Source of the DNA: Aphanomyces cochlioides
Lineage: Eukaryota; Oomycota; Saprolegniomycetes; Saprolegniales; Verrucalvaceae
Assembly: GCA_019828595.1 (NCBI GenBank)
Contig: JAHQRK010000008.1
Location: forward strand, 2,666,001-2,730,000
Reading direction: 5' to 3'
DNA length: 64,000 nucleotides
A program made the position numbers and the translations under genes. The notes beneath the pieces were generated by a model. The model was not told the DNA's origin. It worked only from the letters and a program-made list of their open reading frames with translations, and searched no databases. Positions 54,662 through 64,000 of the stretch are shown here, in pieces (position 1 is the first letter of the stretch; each line of letters opens with the position of its first letter).

Positions 54662-57600
54662 TTAAATGAGTTGTATTAACCTTATTTTTGAGCAAAGGCC
54701 CTAATGACTTACTATTTTGCCTCGTACTGTATAAACAGAACTTGGAAAACAGAATATGGCAAAGTGGTCATTGAACAGGAGATGAAGTGAGTGAGCCGTC
54801 AGCTCACTCATGAAACGACGCTGTTAGGAATGATGTGTTGACGTAACCAGGGGTCCGAAGATAGATGCTTGAGCACATTGAATACCTTGGTGTATCCCTT
54901 CTTGAGAGGGAGATCAACCAGGAGCTGTTGTAGATGTAGCTTGATCAAAGAGGCAGCATGAATGGCAACTTCCATCGGACTCTTCGCTGTGAGGTCGGGT
55001 CGAAAGGTGCGATCGGCACGTTGGAGCCATATTTGATAATACACGCAGGCTCGGACAATCGGCCAGATCTTCAGATAGCCACGGATGTAGTATCCATCGG
55101 ACGGCTTGGGCGTCTCGTAGAACATTTCCAGACAAGTCGACGGAAAGGAACACTCGAGCAGTCGCTGTTGTCTTGAAGAAATACCAAACAGATTGACCAT
55201 ATCCACAAGAGAACAGGAAATGCTCGTACGTTTCATTGACACGACAGAAGACACACGTCGGCTTGGGGTCTTGGTACTGAAACAGATATTGCATGGCGTT
55301 GGCGCGGAGAAGGGTCTTGAAAATGAACTCTCCATATCGAGGGAGAATGTGGTCGGGTTGGAGGAAGGCGGCAAGTTGGGTAAGGCGCTTGGGGTCTTCG
55401 TAAAAGTTGGATGGCAGGTTGAGATGCTTGGTAGGAAGAATGGACGAGCTGACAGCTGGAGAAGCTCTGATCTTAGCCGATTTCGAAGTCGCAAGCGCCA
55501 ACAAGATCGGACTCGAGTCAGGGTGAATCATCCAGTGCCATTCCATCCATTCAGAGCTTGGCGTCGGCAAGTGGAACACGGGAGCATCCTCTTCAGAAAC
55601 AATCTCAAACAATCGTGATAACTTGGTCACCAAGATTGAGATCCATTGTTTCGTTGGAGGGACAAAATTGGCTTGGCGGCAGGCACGGTTGATTTTGTCG
55701 AACAAGATCGAAGCTGGCCAAACTCGCTGACACGGAGTCAACAAATGCGACAACTTCGTGATGTGAAGCGAAGCCAATATATTGGCTTGGTCTTGCGTCG
55801 ATGTAGAGCACTGATCGTATAGGTCTTCGAGTCCAGGCAGATACGAGTTGTGCCAAAGGGGAATATCCAAAGATGAGATGTGATTTGGACAGCCGTACGG
55901 AGTCCAGCGGGATTCAAACCAGCTACTCAAGAAGGCTTTCCACATTGGAGTGATATTGGGATTCTTGTACAGTTGTCTGATGAATGCAGAAGAGCCATTT
56001 GCCAAGAGGAGATCTCGGGGGGGAACCCCATGGATGAAAAGCCTTCTCGAGGAGAGTATAGCCCGGCGTAATCCAGGCGGACATGGCAGACTTGCGGGGT
56101 GGGGTGGTGATGGCTTGAATGCATCTGATCATGACAGAGCGGTTGTGTTGTTGCCATAAAGCAAGTGCATGGTGCAGGCCTAAGCCACCGGACTTCTTCG
56201 GCATGAATAGGATCTCCTTTTTGATCAAACGGAGGCCATGGACAGAGGAGGATGGGTTGATTTCTTCACCATGCATAAATTGAAGCATGGCCTTGTCGAT
56301 CTTTTTGGCCAGGTCTTTGTCGGCAGGGACAAAAGCCAGTTGGTACCATAACACAGGCAGACATATGCTGTGCAGGATAGTGACTTTTCCGGCCATGGTT
56401 CGAGCCTTGTACAGCCACAAAGACAAGCGAGCCACAAACTTCTCAAACACGTAATTGAAACGTGCCAATGGAGAAAGATTGGGCGCAACCAAGATACCAA
56501 GAGCCTTCACGGGACTGTCGGAAGTAACTTGTAGTGAGACAAGGTTCCCATTCAACTGGCTGTAGGTCAGAATTTGGGTCTTGTCTACGTTGAGTCGGAA
56601 ACCAGACTTGTCGCAAAAGGTTTGAACCAATGCAAGCTGCCGGTGGAGGCACGTCTCATTTGCCGCATAGAGTTGCGAGTCGTCGGCAAAGTAACTCCCA
56701 GTGTGGTAGCGATCCCCACACTTGATGCCATAGTTGGAGTGTTGCCGTAGGAGTTGGCACATCGGTTCCAAAGCGATCACAAACAGAAGTGGCGACAGTG
56801 GATCACCTTGCAACACACCGCGTGAGATGTGAACTGGCTTGGACAAGAAGCCGTTCACCAAGATGCGAGACTTGCGGCCCGAGTACAGTACGCGAACCAT
56901 GTCAACAAAGGTTTCGGGAAAGCCATAGTGACGGAGGACGCGGAGCAAGTACGCGTGGTCCACGCGATCAAAAGCTTTCTCAAAGTCAAGCAGTGCCACC
57001 ATCGAGGACGGACTGTGTAGTTTGATGTGGTGCAGCATGTCATCCAGTCGTGCAATATTGGTTTGGATATTGCTTCGACGGATAAAGCCTTGCTGGTCCG
57101 GGTGGATGATGTGTCGAATGTGGCGCTGGAGTCGATAAGCCAGAATACTCGTCAGGATTTTCACATCCGTGTTGAGTAGGCTAATGGGCCGATAGTTCTT
57201 GGCTTGTGACTTGGGGCCTTTCTTGTGCAGCAACACCAGCGTACTGACAAGTTGCATGGGAGTCAAGCGAGGGTGAGAATGGAGCTGGTGTGTGAATAGC
57301 AGCTCCAATACCAACGACCACTTGTGAGGTGCAAGTTTGAGGACTTCGAATGGCAGAGCGTTGGGACCTGGCGCTGAGTTCGAACTGCTGTGTCGAATAG
57401 CATGATAGAACTCGTTGGCGCGCAAGGGAGCCGACAGCTCTTTCTGGGCTTGCTCTGGCAGTTGCTTGTGTCGAGTCAATGGGGTCAGAAATGACGACAC
57501 TTCGTCTCCAGATCGCTGCACCTCGGGAGCTGCAAACAAGTCCTTGTAGTAGTCGACCAGGACGTCAGACATGCCTTGTTGATTGGAGACAACATTTCCA

Positions 57601-58366
57601 TTGACATCCACCAACTCTTTGAAGACTGTCTTCTTCAAGGGGGTAGGGACAGGGGACATGAAGTGGAACTTGGACGAGCGCTCTGCTTTGTACAAGTGAA
57701 GTTGGAACGCCTGGTCTTGACGAAACTGCTTGTCTCGATCTTGCAGCTCGTGAATTTGCTTTTGAAGGTCTCGCACTCGATCCACCAGCACTGCATCTTG
57801 ACGCATGTTGGGGACTTGCAAAAGCGAAGCGATCTCGACAGCTAACTTCTTCAACGGCAGACGTTGTTTCTCCAATCGTTGAGAATGGAATTCTTTGAGT
57901 TGGGAGCGGATATCATTGACCAGCATGTCGTAGGCCTTGGAGATATTGTGGAATGTTGGAAACTTGTCCAAAAATCGATCCAGACATCCATGAACAATCT
58001 CGGCCGCTCGTGGTAGACGAAGTAGCCAAGTTGGAGCTTTCCATGATCCAGAGCCATGGCGCAATGTTTGACGCTTTGTGATGATACGACAAGCCACGTG
58101 GTCAGCCTGTGGAACGTGTGGCATGTGCGTCGCCTTCCAATGACGAAGACCCGCCAAGGTGGACGGACAAAAGATGTAGTCAAGTCGGTTGGTGAGTGTG
58201 GGACTTGTGAAGGCTCGTGCCACGGGGTTTTGACGGCGAAACAGATCCACCAGAGACAAACTGTGCATCCATTGTTCCAGTTGAAGGGTGCCGGCCATGG
58301 TGGAGGTACTGGGTCTCAACGAATCCAAATCTTTGTTGAGAGTGCAGTTGAAATCTCCTCCAACAA
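54662..58366 (-). mobile_element. LINE copy E, 5'-truncated into satellite
   Basis: The 3' end at 54662 joins GCGAGTGG of array 2. The 5' break at 58366 lies in the endonuclease domain (just before GGDFN) and joins satellite inside the monomer at GATGCAG, a different phase from the other joints. It shares the two-base loss near the zinc finger with copy D, so D and E are sister copies or a segmental duplicate. Confidence 0.93.
54808..58366 (-). pseudogene. LINE E ORF2, 5'-truncated
   Basis: Begins at GGDFNC, in frame with upstream satellite codons, and is open through the RT (FADD near 56680) to 55923, where the C7 run stops it. This is the only copy with TGG instead of TGA at 55904-55906, so the frame from 56005 reads FESRWTPYGCPNH straight into the C-terminal region. 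That shows what the unbroken protein looks like there. A two-base loss near 55167 then shifts the frame after the CVFC zinc finger. Stop at 54808. Confidence 0.9.
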
Positions 58367-61300
58367 GATGCAGTTTGTGGGGTATGCTTGGGACTCTCGC
58401 GTGTTGATTTCGGACCAAGTTGGTGCTTGGTCGTCCACCACACGAGCATGACACCTTTCAAACATGCCAGACGTGGCGAGTGGGTATCTCGATGGGGTCG
58501 AGATATGCATGTGGCACGTGGGTACCAAGTGGAGAAAAAGTAGAGAAAAAGTGGCATCGAGATGCAGTTTGTGGGGTATGCTTGGGACTCTCGCGTGCTG
58601 ATTTCGGACCAAGTTGGTGCTTGGTCGTCCACCACACGAGCATGACACCTTTCAAACATGCCAGACGTGGCGAGTGGGTATCTCGATGGGGTCGAGATAT
58701 GCATGTGACACGTGGGTACCAAGTGGAGAAAAAGTGGCATCGAGATGCAGTTTGTGGGGTATGCTTGGGACTCTCGCGTGTTGATTTCGGACCAAGTTGG
58801 TGCTTGGTCGTCCACCACACGAGCATGACACCTTTCAAACATGCCAGACGTGGCGAGTGGGTATCTCGATGGGGTCGAGATATGCATGTGGCACGTGGGT
58901 ACCAAGTGGAGAAAAAGTGGCATCGAGATGCAGTTTGTGGGGTATGCTTGGGACTCTCGCGTGTTGATTTCGGACCAAGTTGGTGCTTGGTCGTCCACCA
59001 CACGAGCATGACACCTTTCAAACATGCCAGACGTGGCGAGTGGGTATCTCGATGGGGTCGAGATATGCATGTGGCACGTGGGTACCAAGTGGAGAAAAAG
59101 TAGAGAAAAAGTGGCATCGAGATGCAGTTTGTGGGGTATGCTTGGGACTCTCGCGTGCTGATTTCGGACCAAGTTGGTGCTTGGTCGTCCACCACACGAG
59201 CATGACACCTTTCAAACATGCCAGACGTGGCGAGTGGGTATCTCGATGGGGTCGAGATATGCATGTGACACGTGGGTACCAAGTGGAGAAAAAGTGGCAT
59301 CGAGATGCAGTTTGTGGGGTATGCTTGGGACTCTCGCGTGTTGATTTCGGACCAAGTTGGTGCTTGGTCGTCCACCACACGAGCATGACACCTTTCAAAC
59401 ATGCCAGACGTGGCGAGTGGGTATCTCGATGGGGTCGAGATATGCATGTGGCACGTGGGTACCAAGTGGAGAAAAAGTGGCATCGAGATGCAGTTTGTGG
59501 GGTATGCTTGGGACTCTCGCGTGTTGATTTCGGACCAAGTTGGTGCTTGGTCGTCCACCACACGAGCATGACACCTTTCAAACATGCCAGACGTGGCGAG
59601 TGGGTATCTCGATGGGGTCGAGATATGCATGTGGCACGTGGGTACCAAGTGGAGAAAAAGTGGCATCGAGATGCAGTTTGTGGGGTATGCTTGGGACTCT
59701 CGCGTGTTGATTTCGGACCAAGTTGGTGCTTGGTCGTCCACCACACGAGCATGACACCTTTCAAACATGCCAGACGTGGCGAGTGGGTATCTCGATGGGG
59801 TCGAGATATACATGTGACACGTGGGTACCAAGTGGAGAAAAAGTGGCATCGAGATGCAGTTTGTGGGGTATGCTTGGGACTCTCGCGTGTTGATTTCGGA
59901 CCAAGTTGGTGCTTGGTCGTCCACCACACGAGCATGACACCTTTCAAACATGCCAGACGTGGCGAGTGGGTATCTCGATGGGGTCGAGATATACATGTGA
60001 CACGTGGGTACCAAGTGGAGAAAAAGTGGCATCGAGATGCAGTTTGTGGGGTATGCTTGGGACTCTCGCGTGTTGATTTCGGACCAAGTTGGTGCTTGGT
60101 CGTCCACCACACGAGCATGACACCTTTCAAACATGCCAGACGTGGCGAGTGGGTATCTCGATGGGGTCGAGATATGCATGTGGCACGTGGGTACCAAGTG
60201 GAGAAAAAGTGGCATCGAGATGCAGTTTGTGGGGTATGCTTGGGACTCTCGCGTGTTGATTTCGGACCAAGTTGGTGCTTGGTCGTCCACCACACGAGCA
60301 TGACACCTTTCAAACATGCCAGACGTGGCGAGTGGGTATCTCGATGGGGTCGAGATATACATGTGACACGTGGGTACCAAGTGGAGAAAAAGTGGCATCG
60401 AGATGCAGTTTGTGGGGTATGCTTGGGACTCTCGCGTGTTGATTTCGGACCAAGTTGGTGCTTGGTCGTCCACCACACGAGCATGACACCTTTCAAACAT
60501 GCCAGACGTGGCGAGTGGGTATCTCGATGGGGTCGAGATATGCATGTGGCACGTGGGTACCAAGTGGAGAAAAAGTGGCATCGAGATGCAGTTTGTGGGG
60601 TATGCTTGGGACTCTCGCGTGTTGATTTCGGACCAAGTTGGTGCTTGGTCGTCCACCACACGAGCATGACACCTTTCAAACATGCCAGACGTGGCGAGTG
60701 GGTATCTCGATGGGGTCGAGATATACATGTGACACGTGGGTACCAAGTGGAGAAAAAGTGGCATCGAGATGCAGTTTGTGGGGTATGCTTGGGACTCTCG
60801 CGTGTTGATTTCGGACCAAGTTGGTGCTTGGTCGTCCACCACACGAGCATGACACCTTTCAAACATGCCAGACGTGGCGAGTGGGTATCTCGATGGGGTC
60901 GAGATATGCATGTGGCACGTGGGTACCAAGTGGAGAAAAAGTGGCATCGAGATGCAGTTTGTGGGGTATGCTTGGGACTCTCGCGTGTTGATTTCGGACC
61001 AAGTTGGTGCTTGGTCGTCCACCACACGAGCATGACACCTTTCAAACATGCCAGACGTGGCGAGTGGGTATCTCGATGGGGTCGAGATATGCATGTGGCA
61101 CGTGGGTACCAAGTGGAGAAAAAGTGGCATCGAGATGCAGTTTGTGGGGTATGCTTGGGACTCTCGCGTGTTGATTTCGGACCAAGTTGGTGCTTGGTCG
61201 TCCACCACACGAGCATGACACCTTTCAAACATGCCAGACGTGGCGAGTGGGTATCTCGATGGGGTCGAGATATGCATGTGGCACGTGGGTACCAAGTGGA

Positions 61301-64000
61301 GAAAAAGTGGCATCGAGATGCAGTTTGTGGGGTATGCTTGGGACTCTCGCGTGTTGATTTCGGACCAAGTTGGTGCTTGGTCGTCCACCACACGAGCATG
61401 ACACCTTTCAAACATGCCAGACGTGGCGAGTGGGTATCTCGATGGGGTCGAGATATGCATGTGGCACGTGGGTACCAAGTGGAGAAAAAGTGGCATCGAG
61501 ATGCAGTTTGTGGGGTATGCTTGGGACTCTCGCGTGTTGATTTCGGACCAAGTTGGTGCTTGGTCGTCCACCACACGAGCATGACACCTTTCAAACATGC
61601 CAGACGTGGCGAGTGGGTATCTCGATGGGGTCGAGATATACATGTGACACGTGGGTACCAAGTGGAGAAAAAGTGGCATCGAGATGCAGTTTGTGGGGTA
61701 TGCTTGGGACTCTCGCGTGTTGATTTCGGACCAAGTTGGTGCTTGGTCGTCCACCACACGAGCATGACACCTTTCAAACATGCCAGACGTGGCGAGTGGG
61801 TATCTCGATGGGGTCGAGATATGCATGTGGCACGTGGGTACCAAGTGGAGAAAAAGTGGCATCGAGATGCAGTTTGTGGGGTATGCTTGGGACTCTCGCG
61901 TGTTGATTTCGGACCAAGTTGGTGCTTGGTCGTCCACCACACGAGCATGACACCTTTCAAACATGCCAGACGTGGCGAGTGGGTATCTCGATGGGGTCGA
62001 GATATGCATGTGGCACGTGGGTACCAAGTGGAGAAAAAGTGGCATCGAGATGCAGTTTGTGGGGTATGCTTGGGACTCTCGCGTGTTGATTTCGGACCAA
62101 GTTGGTGCTTGGTCGTCCACCACACGAGCATGACACCTTTCAAACATGCCAGACGTGGCGAGTGGGTATCTCGATGGGGTCGAGATATGCATGTGGCACG
62201 TGGGTACCAAGTGGAGAAAAAGTGGCATCGAGATGCAGTTTGTGGGGTATGCTTGGGACTCTCGCGTGTTGATTTTCGGACCAAGTTGGTGCTTGGTCGT
62301 CCACCACACGAGCATGACACCTTTCAAACATGCCAGACGTGGCGAGTGGGTATCTCGATGGGGTCGAGATATACATGTGACACGTGGGTACCAAGTGGAG
62401 AAAAAGTGGCATCGAGATGCAGTTTGTGGGGTATGCTTGGGACTCTCGCGTGTTGATTTCGGACCAAGTTGGTGCTTGGTCGTCCACCACACGAGCATGA
62501 CACCTTTCAAACATGCCAGACGTGGCGAGTGGGTATCTCGATGGGGTCGAGATATACATGTGACACGTGGGTACCAAGTGGAGAAAAAGTGGCATCGAGA
62601 TGCAGTTTGTGGGGTATGCTTGGGACTCTCGCGTGTTGATTTCGGACCAAGTTGGTGCTTGGTCGTCCACCACACGAGCATGACACCTTTCAAACATGCC
62701 AGACGTGGCGAGTGGGTATCTCGATGGGGTCGAGATATGCATGTGGCACGTGGGTACCAAGTGGAGAAAAAGTGGCATCGAGATGCAGTTTGTGGGGTAT
62801 GCTTGGGACTCTCGCGTGTTGATTTCGGACCAAGTTGGTGCTTGGTCGTCCACCACACGAGCATGACACCTTTCAAACATGCCAGACGTGGCGAGTGGGT
62901 ATCTCGATGGGGTCGAGATATACATGTGACACGTGGGTACCAAGTGGAGAAAAAGTGGCATCGAGATGCAGTTTGTGGGGTATGCTTGGGACTCTCGCGT
63001 GTTGATTTCGGACCAAGTTGGTGCTTGGTCGTCCACCACACGAGCATGACACCTTTCAAACATGCCAGACGTGGCGAGTGGGTATCTCGATGGGGTCGAG
63101 ATATGCATGTGGCACGTGGGTACCAAGTGGAGAAAAAGTGGCATCGAGATGCAGTTTGTGGGGTATGCTTGGGACTCTCGCGTGTTGATTTCGGACCAAG
63201 TTGGTGCTTGGTCGTCCACCACACGAGCATGACACCTTTCAAACATGCCAGACGTGGCGAGTGGGTATCTCGATGGGGTCGAGATATGCATGTGGCACGT
63301 GGGTACCAAGTGGAGAAAAAGTGGCATCGAGATGCAGTTTGTGGGGTATGCTTGGGACTCTCGCGTGTTGATTTCGGACCAAGTTGGTGCTTGGTCGTCC
63401 ACCACACGAGCATGACACCTTTCAAACATGCCAGACGTGGCGAGTGGGTATCTTGATGGGGTCGAGATATGCATGTGACACGTGGGTACCAAGTGGAGAA
63501 AAAGTGGCATCGAGATGCAGTTTGTGGGGTATGCTTGGGACTCTCGCGTGTTGATTTCGGACCAAGTTGGTGCTTGGTCGTCCACCACACGAGCATGACA
63601 CCTTTCAAACATGCCAGACGTGGCGAGTGGGTATCTCGATGGGGTCGAGATATGCATGTGACACGTGGGTACCAAGTGGAGAAAAAGTGGCATCGAGATG
63701 CAGTTTGTGGGGTATGCTTGGGACTCTCGCGTGTTGATTTCGGACCAAGTTGGTGCTTGGTCGTCCACCACACGAGCATGACACCTTTCAAACATGCCAG
63801 ACGTGGCGAGTGGGTATCTCGATGGGGTCGAGATATGCATGTGACACGTGGGTACCAAGTGGAGAAAAAGTGGCATCGAGATGCAGTTTGTGGGGTATGC
63901 TTGGGACTCTCGCGTGTTGATTTCGGACCAAGTTGGTGCTTGGTCGTCCACCACACGAGCATGACACCTTTCAAACATGCCAGACGTGGCGAGTGGGTAT
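58367..64000 (+). repeat. Satellite array 3: 183-bp monomer, about 30.6 units, runs off window
   Basis: Starts mid-monomer at the LINE E break. It carries a subtype not seen in arrays 1 and 2: ATATACATGTGACACG or ATATGCATGTGACACG in place of ATATGCATGTGGCACG, mixed with standard units. A three-unit block (560 bp) with GTAGAGAAAA insertion and GTGCTGATTTC is tandemly repeated at about 58533 and 59093. A one-base T insertion near 62271 breaks the long frames. Confidence 0.97.
58420..59540 (+). repeat. 560-bp higher-order repeat within array 3, two copies
   Basis: Three monomers plus the 11-bp insertion form a block with the same ordered variants (insertion with TAGAG, CGTGCTGATTT, then a GTGACACG unit, then a standard unit), occurring twice in a row. 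It indicates block-wise amplification. Confidence 0.75.

Noticed and set aside
30428..64000. CRISPR array
   Set aside because: Units are contiguous 183-bp repeats without spacers, in eukaryotic-type DNA.

Overview
The window looks like repeat-dense eukaryotic DNA, most likely from an oomycete (Saprolegniales/Aphanomyces-like). That placement is inferred from three things: a fungal/oomycete-style NRPS with very short spliceosomal introns, Crypton-type tyrosine recombinase and PIF/Harbinger relics with oomycete flavour, and LINE nests. I could not search a database. I see no tRNA, rRNA or CRISPR, and nothing here looks like an intact host gene.

Layout. 1-5332 is a broken piece of a nonribosomal peptide synthetase, C-A-T-E-C, with the C domain present twice 4,541 bp apart. 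It is cut off by a piece of a 183-bp satellite. 5333-10690 is a graveyard of DNA transposons: PIF/Harbinger fragments, and a Crypton recombinase whose N-terminal half lies on the minus strand (6855-7574) and whose C-terminal half lies on the plus strand (9208 onward), as if an inversion had split one gene. 10691-18721 is a small Tc1/mariner-type element with 28-bp TIRs and a TA duplication. A full-length 7.4-kb LINE (copy A) is inserted in it, flanked by a 15-bp target-site duplication. 18722-22795 holds a pogo-like HTH remnant, a Mutator-like (MULE) transposase fragment with an inverted second copy of its N-terminus, short tandem repeats, large hairpins and a hAT transposase C-terminus.

22796-64000 alternates copies of the same LINE, all on the minus strand, with tandem arrays of the 183-bp satellite. 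LINE B is 3'-truncated and carries a 1.5-kb foreign insert. Then come 47 satellite units, LINE C (5'-truncated), LINE D (full length, 7.38 kb, directly abutting C), 24 satellite units, LINE E (5'-truncated) and about 30.6 more units running off the end. Both simple array lengths are exact integers of monomers because every LINE-satellite joint, 5' or 3', except the truncation joint of E lies at the same monomer position, at the foot of a perfect hairpin.

The LINE encodes a roughly 1,012-aa ORF1 and a roughly 1,345-codon ORF2 (APE endonuclease, reverse transcriptase with FADD box, C-terminal CX2CX7HX4C zinc finger). No copy has a fully open ORF2. ORF1 is open in A and D. Unusual points: 14-nt perfect complementarity between the 5' and 3' untranslated ends, hairpins in the 3' UTR, no poly(A) tail, and apparent target preference for CC^ACT/AGTGG. 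Because 183 is a multiple of 3, the satellite is open in three reading frames; the 1,000-2,400-codon ORFs across it are almost certainly not genes, though two of them run in frame into LINE ORFs.
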